Of a DNA stretch of 64,000 bases, positions 1 through 12,708 are shown piece after piece. The notes beneath the pieces were generated by a model, which worked only from the letters and a program-made list of their open reading frames with translations, made no database searches and was not told the origin of the DNA. The translations under genes were made by a program, and so were the position numbers. Origin of the DNA: Taxawa tesnikishii (nom. ined.) (lineage: Eukaryota > Ascomycota > Dothideomycetes > Dothideales). Numbering within the stretch: the first letter of the stretch is position 1; each line of letters starts with the position of its first letter. Location: NCBI GenBank assembly GCA_030247885.1, contig JAPDRO010000001.1, positions 2,356,001 through 2,420,000 on the forward strand, read 5' to 3'.

Positions 1-534
1 TTGTATCCTGCTCTCCAGAACAAGAAGATGACAGCGAACACTGGGATTTTGACGCTAGACGGCAAAAGGTAGAGCAAAGCGATATGCCAGGCCAGGACAG
101 TCAGAATGATAACGTCGGACACATTCTTTGGTTGCGTTGGGCTGAGCAATTGGGAGACCATGTCATGGGTTTGCGGAACGGTGAACACTACATGTGAGAA
201 GAGATCAGTCATGCAAGGACTCAGCTCAGTCGAGTCGTGAGGATGTGAAGCGACGGTACGGCGCTGCATTTGTAGCTAATACTACTTCTCTATATCCGCT
301 GCTGCCGCTTTTGCTGGCATGGATTGACATGGACACACCTGTTCCATCCGGTGTCCTCCCATATGTCTTCTTGTCTTTGGCATCTTTGGCTGCCTTGTCC
401 TCGCCGTCGTTCAACGATTTTACCGCTTCACGCGCTGTGTCGGATGATTGGGCCTGCTGAGGAGTCGCTGGGTTATGGGGAAGCCGTTCTCGAAGACCGC
501 CTGCTCCCAGAGCGTCGTCAGGCGCAGAAGCCAT
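1..534 (-). CDS. CHO2: Phosphatidylethanolamine N-methyltransferase, N-terminal part (cut by window edge)
   Basis: The enzyme performs the first methylation of phosphatidylethanolamine toward phosphatidylcholine in the ER membrane. Two exons are visible: 534-339 and 187 to the window start, separated by an intron (338-188) with GTGTGT donor and TAG acceptor. The join restores the family's hallmark start, GRTPDGT followed by [11 protein letters not shown], and then a first hydrophobic stretch ([20 protein letters not shown]). ATG at 534 is chosen because the protein from there ([12 protein letters not shown]) matches the usual short disordered head; the open frame runs further upstream but without an ATG. 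The catalytic part lies outside the window. It is divergently transcribed from IML1 across about 1.2 kb. Identification rests on recalled family sequence and is quite sure. Confidence 0.88.
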
Positions 535-1719
535 GGCGGAAAACGCAGTACTCAGGATAGTGGAAGTGCGGTGGGTGCACGGAGTTGTTGCGGGAGGGTC
601 GAAGCTGGAGAAGGGTCTACGTTTCGAAGCGTTGTTTATGTACTGCGGGGAGGGGACGTGGAAGCTCAAGGAAGAGCTAGTGGGGTCAGACAACCTTGCT
701 GCTGGTACCGGCAATTGGTGAAGAACGTGTTCGACGGCATCAATTGGTGCAATTTGAAGAGTGTGGTCGCTAGCGAGATGTAAAGAATGGGTCTGCCCTT
801 GTCCCCATGTTCAATGGACGAGTCCAAGCACACAAGGCACGCAAGAAACGGGAAAGTCGATCACATGCCAATAAACATGACGCGGACGCACAGGAGGTTA
901 TCCCGTCTGCATCGTGTCCACTCCGCTGGCCGGCATTACACGGAAAGTTTTCGGACACCCATTGAAGACTCCATCAATTTAATGCTCGATACGACACAAC
1001 CACATATTTAGCTAACAATGTGAATAACACGTGTTACTCTTTCGACTTAAAGTTGTTGTTCTATACACGTAAAAACATAATAAACACTGTTACAAGTTAC
1101 ATGTGTATTACGAAAGTTAAAGCTCGTATTATTATAGTAAATTGCAAGACATCGATGTAGCTCTTAATGTTTCATAACATTTAACAAACTTGTCTTATTC
1201 TTTGCTCTTTGTTTACTCGATATAGCTAGCTATATAAAATGTACAAAGTTCATCTGTAGTGTTATCGGATTCTAGAGGAAGCTAGTTTGTTCGTGAGATG
1301 GCTGGCTAGTGTCTGAATATTTTCCCGCAGTCACTGCAACCTATCAATCGTTGACAATTGTACGTTGATGCAAGTGCGGGTACACGTTCCTACAAGCACT
1401 ATTCAAAGGTCAGAAACCTGGGTCCAGTGTCTGAGTTGTACTGTACACCGAAGTTCGTGTTATTTATATCCTTGCAAGGGCATGTGCCGTCTTCGCGGAG
1501 ACGAGGATACGAAGTCGCGCCAAGAACCTTTTCCTGTACTTGCTTACTGCATGCAGACCATCGATCTCAGCCACCATCTCTCCAGGAAAGCGAGGCTCTA
1601 GCGCTATCATCGTACAACTTCCGTGTGGCTAAAGAAGTCATCAACCATCAGCAACGAGATGACGCACAAAGTCTATTCAGAATTCCAGCTGCGGTGATGC
1701 ACTCTGTTGGCTGTGCACC
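535..1719. promoter_or_regulatory. Divergent CHO2/IML1 intergenic region with an AT-rich core
   Basis: This 1.2 kb stretch lies between two divergent starts and must hold both promoters. About 1010-1260 is strikingly AT-rich (long runs of A/T with ATATAAA at about 1232) compared with the GC-balanced flanks. Short open frames here have no recognisable product. Confidence 0.5.
1025..1036. promoter_or_regulatory. Perfect 12-bp palindrome with an E-box core
   Basis: TAACACGTGTTA is a perfect inverted repeat centred on CACGTG, a bHLH binding core. It lies about 490 bp upstream of the CHO2 start. Yeast CHO2 is controlled by the bHLH pair Ino2/Ino4 through a related element; whether this site works that way here is inference. 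Confidence 0.3.
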
Positions 1720-4700
1720 ATGTCTCCCGCCGAACCCTCCCTGGATTGGGCGCCCTTCGTGTGTACACTATCTTTGCATGATGATGGCTTTTCACACGAA
1801 AGTGTCGTTTTCAGCCCTGCACAGTTAGCCAGTCGCTCGTTGAAGCCTGGTGGTCCCGCAAGGATCATCGCCCTCAAGGCTTCTGTTAGTGTGCAAGACT
1901 TCCAGACCAAGGATGCAATCAAGGCCAACCCTTCGCAACAAAGCGTAGCAGAAGATGAGTCTGACGCACCCGCCTCGAGGAGGAAAGAGAGACGCCGGAA
2001 GGGCGAGCCGGATTACAACCCGAATTATCTAGACTTTTCCAAGTCACTCGTCTTTGTCGGCCGGACCATCACCACAGAGCAAAAAGCAAGCAACCGACTC
2101 TACAGGTAGCGCTACTCCCATGACAGATAGGCGAGAGCTGATTGTGAGAAGCTGTCAGTTCATACGTCTATAGCGAATGTCTTTGGATTCCGTAACCGGA
2201 CTCAGGTTTTAATTTGCCCTGTGAGTGCAAACACGATATCGGGTTTCTCATGGTATACCAATTGACTGGTGTCCAGATCGACGAAGAGCTGCACATCGCT
2301 TCCCATGTGGAGCTCTCTTTCAAGGATGAGTATTTGGCAAGGGCGGACATGTGGCGGCTGGCAGTATCTGAACTGAGTTTGAAGTCAGTGTACAAAGGGC
2401 AAGCCCTGCTCTTCATCAACTCAATCAAAGCCACAGTCAAGAACATTTACGTCAAAGGCAAACGGGTCGGTTCAGCGTACTTTTCGCCCACCACTAGACC
2501 CATTTTCCGGAGCGAGTCAGCGCGTTATGTCATCTTTATACAGATGTCTCGAGAGATGTGGGATTTCGACACCGAAGGCTCCGGAGAAATTATGTTCAAC
2601 AAGGTCGTCAACGGTTTTCTGCCAGATCTTTTTAAGCGATGGGAAACAATGAAGGTCCGTCATCTTGTCAGCATCATACTTTTCAGCCGCATGGAGTACG
2701 ATAAAGGGGTGCTTGTCAATCCGAAAGAATCGAGCTCCAGGCATTCCAAGACGCCTTTGGATTCAGCAAGCAAGGACTTCCGTGACTACTACCGGGTAGT
2801 GGTTACAGAGTACGCCAGCACAGAATGGGTCAAGATCTTGAACACTTTGAAGAAGGAGTTCAACGCTTTTTGCGGGATATATCCCTGCTAGATGCAGCCG
2901 ATGCTCGTGTTGGGCATTCAGAAAACTACGGGTTGGATTGGTCCTGCAGGCAAACCGAAGATGCATATGTCATTGCAGGTCAGCTTACCACAGCAGCTAA
3001 AGGAAATATCCTCGAGGCCATCAACCTGGCCTCTTCCCAGTTCTCCAAAGACTATATTGACAGAGATCTAGTGCGTACTGGAATCTCCGTAGTCATCATC
3101 ACCGCAGGGACTGGTGTTTTTGAAGTCGATTACAACATGCTGAAGCTGACAACGGACACGCTGGTTGGTAATGGCATTGGGATTGACCTTGTGGCGTTAG
3201 GAGGGATGCCTCTGCATTCGGTTCCTCTATTCAGATATCGTACGCCAAGGGTGGCTGACGGCTCCTCCGCCGGATCAGCGTATGGCAGCCTGGGGCTTGC
3301 AAGTACGCCTAGACAGCACAATCACTTGCCGTCGAGCTTCGTACCCGATACGTTGAGAGCGACCTACGATTCCCATCGGTCCAGCCTTTGGTCATACGGG
3401 AATAACCAATGGAGCTACGCCTTGCCACATTGGATTGATGTTTCCTTCTGGACAGGATATGCTGATCACGGCATTACAAGAGCGCAGCTTAGAGGCCGCA
3501 ACGGGAAAGGTCAACAAGGAAGCCGCCGGAATGGGGAATTTGTTGCCAGTTGTCGAATGTACGAGTTGCAGATGATGGGACTAATGGAGAACGAGATGAG
3601 CGATGTGTGCATACCGTTCATGCATGAGGCTTCGCAACTGGGACGTATCGGTCCGGATCAAAGATCGGGATGGCTCAACCTCAAGGACACTGACGCTTTA
3701 GGAGACGCTAGTGTGTCCACCAGCTTCAATTCCAATTATGGCATTGGCCTGATCGGGGATTCGCCAGTCAAGAGCTATGGGAATTCCGCGAGGCCACTTG
3801 ATGGAGCTACAGTCAATTCTTTGAACTGGATGAAGCAGTATGACCAAGAGACTTTCGGCGAGATAGCTGATGCGCCAAGCAACACCGCTCCAGCAAACAA
3901 ATCATCTGTTCCCGATGAAGCAACACCTGATACTTACGAGACACCATCCACGCACACCGTCACGCACAAACCGTCTATGGGTATTTCACCGGGCACGTCC
4001 CAAGCTGTTGGGCGTCTTCCCGCTCCCATGCTGAGGGCCCAAAACTATAGCCGCAACCAGGGTTCACCCCAGAATTATATCATCCGCGTCCAAGAATTCA
4101 GGATAACGAACCTCCAGATACCAAGGCACCCCTCCGAAACGAGGAGTGCTTCCACGACAGATCAGTTTTGGACTTTGGGGCTTGGGTCCTACCAAGGGCA
4201 CTGCCAGTATCAAAGTGGATGCGGGCAATGCCGAGACCAAGCCAGCAGTCAAGGCTGACACCCTGCAAGATTCTGGTATCGGTGCAATCAAACCTTCGAG
4301 TAAACTCACGGATCTATTGCATTCTCTCCAGCGTAAACCATCTCAGGCTACCATATCCCAGGTCACGGTTAGCAGCAAGGGAACAGAGACGTCCGTTGCC
4401 AGTGACCCGATTGCCATCAAGAGCCATTCGGCAGATGCCAAAGGCAGAGCAGAAGGCTCAGACGCGGACACTCTTCAGCAATCCCCAAGAACACTCGTCA
4501 ATGATGGGACCGGTTCAGATTTTGGTACAGTCAGGAGATATCCTAGGTCATCCGGGCAGCCAGCCAACATCATCCTCAAGGATGCCTCGACAATAGGTCG
4601 ACGGACAGTGCCTCTTACGGAGGCTGCAGCTAGCGCTGATCCTCAAGGGTTACAACGGACGCTCTCGCCGCTCAACGCCATGAATCCATGGTTGACTCTG

Positions 4701-7204
4701 CTAAACCCATCAAATCCGCGCAAGGACAACATGAGCATTGCCAGCCAATTTCGTCGTTGGCATCATGTATTCCCGAAGGCAATTCCTACATCGGCTATCA
4801 AGTGGAAGTCCCTCTGCTCACCAGCTGCTCTGCCTCTGACAAATGAGTATTTCCCAACGTCTGAACAGATTCGTACAGAATACTACGAGAATCCATACAG
4901 ATTACGACCGTCCGAGAGGGACGATCTTTCAGAAGAACCACATCCAAGGGAGGCACTGTTGCGCGAGTTGATCGCTTATCGACTTTCACACGGATTTCAA
5001 GTTGTCGTTGGTAGCGCAGTGGATGAGTTCCTGGGTTCGAGCGCCGCATCTCTGGTCCGGGTATTCGAGCACGGTTTTGTGGCAGAAGATGGCGCGACTA
5101 TCTTCCTGTCAGTTGGAAATGCGATCCACCAGATCTTGTGTGTTGGTGACGATGAAATACAAGTTACACGCTTCAACCGCAAGCCCATGGCCGCTGTTGC
5201 CTCTACCGGCCTGGTGGATCCAGCTTTGCCCTACAATCCCTACGTCCGAACGGCTTTTGCGACTGGCTATGAGAAACGCCAGTTTGACTTCAAACCAACT
5301 AGGACGGAGTATGACTGGAACACTATCGATCACTTCCTGGCTGGCTACCAGGACGATCTATCGAAAGACATTCCTTACTGGCGAGCACGGTTCGTTCTCA
5401 TTCCGGTGGAACCACCGAAAGGTAGCCGACGCCCATTGACGGTTGTTGCCGAGGATACCGACGAGGAGATGCGCCTCGAGGGCATCCAAAGGCTTACACA
5501 GACATGGCAGCGTCATCGATACACTACGGCTGAAGAACGTCGTTACCAGATGTCGTTGCAAAACCAGCGGAAGGATCCTAATCCACTTGCAATCGAATAT
5601 GAAACAAATGACCCCGCAACAGTGGCCCGAGCATTCGCCTCAGGGCATGCAGACACACTCTTGCAGCGAGATGCTTCAGTACAGCTCTTTGCCGAAGATG
5701 AGCAATACCACAGCAATGATTTTGATATCCGGGATTTAGCACAGGATATGCAGGCGGATCCTCCTAAAGGAGTCAAAGTCATGGATCGCAGGTGGCACCT
5801 CCGCCTGCATTATAAGTGCTTCAGAGGTGACGAGTTCACTTCCTGGCTCTTGGGGCGCTTCAAAGATATCCATTCGAGAGAGGAAGCGGAGCAACTGGGC
5901 AAGGTGCTAAGAAAGAAAGGTCTATTCTCTCATGTTCAGCAGAAGCATGATTTCCGTGATGGTCATTACTTCTATCAGATCGCGAGCGAATATCGAACTA
6001 CTCCACACCCTGACAATAGGGCGAGCTGGTGGAGTAGGGTGTCAGACAAGTCGATACCGTCAACTCCCATGGGAGAAGGAGGCCCGAAAGGCTCGCCAGT
6101 CCTCGAGCGCTCGCATTCAAGGCAGACCGATGGTTCCGTCGACATCTCCGGCGAGAAGACACCAACACGTCCGGGCCACAACAGACCAAAGCTCGAGTTG
6201 ACACATATGCTACGCTACAACGTAGACCGCCACGGTAGCTCGGACCGTCCAGAGATAATCAACCTTCATTACGATCGCCTCCACAACCCGGAGAATTGCT
6301 ACCATATCCGAATAGATTGGATGAACGTGACTGCAAAGCTCATTGAGGATGCTGTTGTACAATGGGCAACTCAGGTGGAGCGGTACGGTCTCAAACTCGT
6401 CGAGGTACCCATTGCTGAAGCCTCCACGATCACTACGCAGCATCCGTTCAGGGCACCCTACCGGGTCAAACTTGCTCTTTCACCACCCAGTACGCGACCG
6501 CAAAACTACTTCGACCCAACTTCCTTTACACCACAGCCGTCCGATGAGAAGTTCCCTTACCAGAAAGCTCTGCTGCGCAAATGTGACTTTGTGCTCGACA
6601 TGGAAGCAGCAGAAGCGTTTGAGCAGTCGGGTGCGGACGTTACATATTCTTACGGACGACCCGATTTTAGGTACACCCAGTTCATTCACAAATCCGGTCT
6701 CGTCCTCACCCAGGTAGATTCCGAAGGGCAGTTTCTGATTGTCAAGAACGCCCTTTGCAGCAACCGTGCGGCATCTGCGAAGGACTCGATTAAGTTCGAT
6801 AGGATGGAACGACAGGATCGCAGATTCTTAGGAAACACGCCGGGCTTCCTAAGTCGTCAGTCTTCCCCCTTGTGCGAGCTGTAACAGATACACCCCTGCG
6901 TGGCCCCGTTCGCGGCTTGATGGATCCGAGTTGGTCCTCTGCGGAGAGCATCTTGGCAAGCTTCGAATCGATTTGCAGTGATGCAAAAAGGCTGCAGGCC
7001 TTCTATGATGACGCCTTCAAGCACACTGGATCTCCAAGCCCTCGTCATACGCCCAGGCTGGAAGCCTCAATCCCGGAGCTGAGCATGCCTCCTCCCAGCA
7101 TTAACCTGAGGAGTGTTTCGCATACGCCTACAACGATGGGTACTCTTCGGACGATGGCAGCAACGTCGCGAAGCGTCAGTGCACAACCTTCGAACTCGAA
7201 ATAG
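1720..7204 (+). CDS. IML1: Iml1/DEPDC5, SEACIT (GATOR1) GAP subunit; reading frame interrupted by about five single-base gaps
   Basis: Iml1 is the GTPase-activating subunit that turns off the Rag GTPase Gtr1 and so restrains TORC1 at the vacuole. Exons are 1720-2105, 2152-2220 and 2277-7204 (introns of 46 and 56 bp). The N-terminal Iml1 domain is plain ([69 protein letters not shown]). A DEP domain lies at about 5720-5990 ([20 protein letters not shown] ... [12 protein letters not shown]). The frame moves by one base at A5 2081-2085, T5 2867-2871, C4 4067-4070, about C4 4129-4132 and C5 6865-6869. Adding one base at each gives 1795 residues, the size expected of the family, with homologous sequence on both sides. 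The gaps therefore look like base-calling losses. The next gene downstream is LST4. Confidence 0.93.
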
Positions 7205-8378
7205 ATGGACTGGAGGAAGTGTGAGTCACAGGTGGCTTGAGTGCACTGGAGGCGTTTGGCGCAAAGAAAGAAAACAAGGACATCTGCCTCAGTGAACATG
7301 TCCTTTTTCACACGACAATGTTTCTGTAGTTGCTCGGATACTGTTTGCCTCAGATCAAACAGGACCGAAGTGACCAGTTCGGCTCTTGCAGACAGCCTTC
7401 TAGCATATTCCGCATACATCATGCGTCAGATCGGAACACGTACAAACGGGCATCTCACGAACGGCAGTTAACGGGTAAAGTAAGAGGCATTGTCAGATGA
7501 AGGATCGTCATCCGGCTCGTGGATTTAACAGCATGCAACAGAAGTTGTTCCAGAAGCCCACGTACCTTGTACCACATGCATGTGCTTATCTGCCTATATG
7601 CGTAGAGATGCACCTCGGTCAACGAACGTGGAATCTTGTTGTACGTCGCACGGAACGTGAGCTCGTCGTTGACGTGGCGCGGGCCGTCGAACCCGAGGTT
7701 GATTGGTCGTATGCAACCCCATCCTCCTTTAAAAATAGAAACGCAATGTGGTGTCTAGTTTCTGGGCGAGGTGATGTAGGCCAGGACGCGGATGCAGATA
7801 GCCTCGCAACACGGATCTTGCGGTTTCCATGCGGCTTTGGCGTTTTCTGTACTACAGTACCCTGTGGAGCTGGATTCGATGGTATGCCTAGCATCCCTAG
7901 TCAGACAGTGCATCTAGCGGCAGAGGACCTACGTAGTTATACAGATGGCTTCATGGTACGTCCGCATCTTACTCTATCGAGGGCGGGCCGGGTGATTTAG
8001 GGCAACTGAGTCAGCCACTGATCGAACTTCCGAACCATCTCGCGTACTTTTCCTCACCGCTAATTTACATATGATCGCCAGGACCCCCGGCGCGCGACTG
8101 AACTACCGACGAACTCCTCAACGTTCTAAAGAAGAAGCAATAATCCTTCTCCTGAATCGTCACCCTGCTGTTTCTCCATTCACGAACGTTTAGTGTCGCG
8201 TGCGCTGTGAGCAGCCTTCAATTCCACACCCCTTTCAAGCTCTACGAGTTTGAACCCGCCCTCTATACCATGTGCTCGCGACATCCCGTATTACACTGCC
8301 ATGTCTCGTCGCCTATCCTCCTGCCATTGACCGGCATCGCCCCTCTACCGTGGCCGACCGGCCGTTCCTGCTCTCAAC
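7205..8378. other. Intergenic, IML1 3' region and LST4 promoter
   Basis: No coding region is recognised between the tandem genes. Short open frames around 7497-8000 show no domain or composition typical of protein here. The last 300 bases are pyrimidine-rich, as is common just upstream of fungal starts. Confidence 0.5.
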
Positions 8379-11300
8379 ATGTTAAATTCGCTTCTGCGGT
8401 CCTTTACCGCACTGAATGACACCAACGACAAGGAAGCCTCCGAGAACCTCCATACCTTTGCCCTTCTCTTTCCAGATGCTGTTGCTGCGCGACGAGCAAG
8501 ATTACGTACGGGGGCTATAGATACACCTGCCACCAATTCAACGTATGATGAAGACGCCGACGACACGCTCCGCTTGAACGGCGAGAAAGTCAGGATTATC
8601 ATAGCACAAGATGAAGCTCGAGTCGGAGGAGGAAGAGGTGGGAGGGATATCCTTTACGATTCGCGACCAGCCAAAGTCGCAACAGAAGGCTCATCGAGTC
8701 CTCCGAGCAAGTTGGCCAGGAACGCGCAAAACGTGGCCTCTTCCACGCGTCGATCGCCGGCAAAGGCCAGAGGCAGTAGCGAGGAGAACATTGCTGCGCT
8801 GAAAACACCTGGTGCTCAAGGTGTTGGTGGATCGTCCACAATGAAAGCCACGCGACTGTCGGAGCGGAAGGTCTCTAGCGATTGGGTTACACCATCGCCA
8901 ATAACGTCCTCCAACGGATGGCTGAGCTATGCGCGATCACAAAGCGATCGCAAAAACAGACCCCTAGCTGCTGACGGTCAGCAAAGAGATGAGCCGACCC
9001 CTTCAATGGACTCAAAAGAAGAGATGGAGTCATGGCTGGACTGTATGTTTGGAAAGCCCGGACTTGCGTATAGAGGTCCGAGTACCAAACTGCACATCTT
9101 ACAGCGGCAATGCGTTCACCAGCCACGCACACTTGGCCCTGCACTTGAGATGCGGTCACGGAGCGCACAACTAATACACTTCCAGCAATCTGGTCAACTG
9201 TTGTTGATTACGAGGACTTTCACGGTCCCGCTTTCTAGCGAAGAAACGGACGGTCGGACGGAAAGGGGAGCAAATGCTGGCCAAGCTCGCAGATCCTCTC
9301 CAAAAGCACCAATGTACGCATTGGCTATTCTCATTGAGTTGCCGCATAACACTTCCCACGATACCGTGGAGAGTGTTACTCAGCGTTGGGCGGTCATTTC
9401 AAGGGCCATGGATGCTTTGCATGACGCGACTGAGAGTGTCATATACGCCAGACTTTCCCTACGCGTCGACACAGTACTTGCTGTTCGGCCATGGGTCCCG
9501 ACTCCGGCAGAGATGTCGGCCCCTCGTCGTTCTCGACAGGGTCGCTGGGGCTTTCACGCTCAATCAATCAGTCCATCGTTTGCAGGTGCTCTCAGTGCAC
9601 CGCCCATTACTAAGCTAAAACCATGGGCCTTGAGGCACGATGAGACCATTATGCGAGCCGCTGAAGGGGCGACAGCTCGTATCATGCAGGGACTTAGTAT
9701 TCTGATTGTATCCACCGGCCAAGACAGATGGGGAATCTGGCGGGATGAGGTTCGAGTGAGCAACCAATGGACCGGTGGAAAACCCAAAGGTACCCTTTTC
9801 CCCATTGTCCTCACCGCGGCATTGAGTAATCACCTGCGATCGCTTGAGGCTTTTGTTCCTTGTCGATACAAGAAACGGTTCGCACGCAAGGTCCGTAAAA
9901 TAGCGAGCTGGAACAGCCCGGCGCTCAACCGGACTGTAATCTTGACCCCCGACTGCAATGTTGGTCGTCGCCTAGTCTTCCTTCTGTCGGCCTTTCTGCC
10001 GTCATTGGGGGCATCCAGCCAGATCGCTGGTCCGGAACTTGAAACGTTCTCACATGCGCCGACTCGAGGGATCTTGAGCTCGAGTTTCTTCGAGTCTCCT
10101 GGACCGTCACAGCCACTGATGTACCAGGAGCCATCGCAACTTAGCATTGGCACTCCTTCACTTGAGGCTGCCAATGTGCAACCGGCTACGCTTAATTCTG
10201 TCCGGCCTTCTGTATCCTCCAGGCGCCCGTCGAGCTCGCGCTCGATCAAGATGTCAGAGTGTTTGGTCCCTTTTGGGACAGCCGAGTCACGTAAGAGCAG
10301 CGCTACCACCAACTCGACAGTTTCTACCCCCGCAATCCCTATTGCGCATACGCGGAAACCCATGACGCCTTCTGGCTCACCGGGAGATCGTCCCGGCAGT
10401 AGTGGTAGTGCGTCTATCAACTTGCTGCAAAGGCTGCAACGCAACAACAGCGCGAACCTGAGCACCAGCTCCGATTCTCAGAGTGCGAGCAAATGGGGGA
10501 GCTTGACTAGCACATGGAGCACTAGACCGCGTCGGGAGTCTTCATTCACGGAGAGGAGTTACGCTGGTACTCACTTGGGGTCCGGTGAAGACGCCCTTCG
10601 CAGCATTCTCAAGAGTGGGAGAGATTCTACTGGGCGCAAAGCTGGACACAAACTGGTCCGCATGGTCGACGAAGCACAAGCTATCAATATGCCTGATCGA
10701 GCAGAGCCTGATCCTTGCGATTCGGCAATGCGGACGAGAGATGCGACGCCGAACTCGTCTCGCGCCGTTTCTGACGGGTCACCCAGCGCTTCACCGCCAT
10801 CACGTCTCTTGCCACTCTGCTCTACAAGCTCGTCCTCGGATCCTCCGTTTCGTCTTGATTGCAAGCCAGGTGAAGGTGTCATCGACGTAGAACTTCCAGC
10901 TGCAGCGCTTCTCCCAAGTAATTTGACACAGCCGAACCCTCTACTACCGTTCCAGCCAACAGATGCGATATCAGTGGGAGAGCCGACATCTCCACCATCT
11001 CCACCATCTTCTCCCTTTCCGTCTGCTAAGAATGATCATTTTGCTCGAGCTGCTGGTTATTTGGAAACATTCCATCCGGATTTTGCCCTTCAAGCTATTA
11101 GACCACGCCCAAGTATTGAGGCAGAGATCAGGGAAGCTATGAGAAGCGAGCCCTCTCCAAGGGTTCCGAGGAGCATCGTAACGTCTGACGTCGGGCCGAT
11201 AGAGCGCTCAGTTGACGTGTGCTCATCCGTTCTGGTCGACATTGCCAAAGGTTCGGTCAAGCGTGTGCTTCTTCGTCGGCGAATACGCCTTACAAAGATA

Positions 11301-11854
11301 GAGAACAAGGCAACACGACCGCTCTCTGGGGGCTCACTTGCTGGGAACGGTTCCATGGTTGGACCACCTCGAGGTCCGCAGGAGCACATGCAGTCTGGTA
11401 AGGGAACACTCCTTGCAGGTCCTCCTTACCCGGGTCATCTCCGCTCGCCATCCATTCCGCAGCCACATGTGCACCCGGTGACGGCGGATCCCCAGAAGAT
11501 GATGCTGTTACCGAAGAAGTGCTAAGCGAAGAGTTTATCGAGGAACCCATATTATCCGCAGACGAAACATTGTCCGCCGCCACGCAGAGAATGCTGTCCG
11601 AAAGCGAACAGAGATTTAGGAAGTCTTCAATCGGTTCGCAGTCGAGCTCGCGGCCAAGCAGGGGCCATAGTCGTTCGGGATCCGTTAATTCCTCCATGAT
11701 GGCGCAGTCACAGGCGCAATGCAAAACGATAATGATGGATGCCCTAAGCGAGGTCATTACGAGCGTGGATTGTGAACGGACCGCACCCCATCTCATGGAG
11801 ACGGATTCGGTTCTACGTCAAAGCATACACAAGTGGCTGAACGATAGCGATTGA
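8379..11854 (+). CDS. LST4: Lst4-type folliculin-interacting (FNIP) protein; one single-base gap near the 3' end
   Basis: Lst4 pairs with Lst7 (folliculin) as the GAP for the Rag GTPase Gtr2, promoting TORC1 signalling on the vacuole. The single exon begins at ATG 8379. A FNIP N-terminal signature (VRIIIAQDEAR) starts at residue 71. The central DENN-like block includes EMESWLDCMFGKPGLAYRG, ALEMRSRSAQLIHF and PMYALAILIELP, followed by DRWGIWRDEVRVSNQWTGGK and VGRRLVFLLSAFLP. Long Ser/Pro/Arg-rich linkers fill the middle and C-terminal half. The frame moves by one base at about C3 11474-11476; with one C more the reading runs into GDGGSPEDDAVTEEV and ends at 11854, giving 1158 residues. The symbol follows the family; fungal homologs are often unnamed. 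Confidence 0.82.
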
Positions 11855-12708
11855 AGCCACTTGATACGTTTATTTTACGAGATTACGAGTTTCTCTTACC
11901 TGACGACCTTGTACAATAGCATCATCACGAAACTGGGCCGGGTGCGTTTTCAGGACAGGCGTTCCTTTGCTGCGTTCAAGCGAGTGTGGATTCGAGCGCT
12001 GAAGCTCCAAGAGCCTTTCTGTGGGTCTGAGCATGGACCTTGGTTCTTAGAGTTTGTTTAGACGGAAGAATAAGCAATTAGAATTTCTCGTGGCTCGCTT
12101 CTTGTTCGTTTTGCCGATGGATCGGAGATGTTCTGAAGGTGATGAAATGCACAGTCCGGATGGAGACTTGGCTCGGGCCGGAGCGCCAATCTCCATGCTA
12201 CAGAGACCAAGCACATAACTGTTTGGAAATATTTGGCGTTCTTCTTCATTCGGAAAGGAAAGCAGACCTACTTCAGAAGGATTTTTGACAAACTTCCAAA
12301 CGCAAGAAGCAATCATCAGTTGTTGTCGTGATGGAGCGTTACGACGGATGCAAGGCACTTTCCATCTGGACGGGTATACACAATAGCGTCAAAAGTACCG
12401 GCGGTATCTCCAATCATCCAAACGGTCAGCTCGCTGAACAGGAATACTGCAAGCATGTCTCCTTAACAATACACTCTGTCCGTGATCAGAGAATCGAGGC
12501 ATGGAATTGCCTATGACTCCGGTGGCCCTGCGAAGCAGCCTTGCGTGCATGCGGCGGCGGCGCAGCATGCTCAGCCCCAGCCTTGTATATACCATCGCGC
12601 AATGTTCGACTTTTTAAATACCGCCTAAACCTCCAGATGGCCTCATGATCTCCGATACTCTGTTGCGCTCAATCTCCACTGCCGTAATCGCTCGAGTTAA
12701 AGTTCAGC
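11855..12708. other. Intergenic, LST4 to CAX-like gene
   Basis: No gene is seen in this 850 bp stretch. It contains ordinary mixed-composition sequence and must include the LST4 3' end and the promoter of the next gene. Confidence 0.5.

Noticed and set aside
1358-1928. Frames of up to 156 codons on both strands across the IML1 start
   Set aside because: They overlap the first coding exon of IML1 in other frames and show no homology.
2081-6869. Programmed ribosomal frameshifting in IML1 as an explanation of the frame changes
   Set aside because: No slippery heptamer or consistent context, and the same kind of change occurs in eleven other unrelated genes; a data artefact is simpler.
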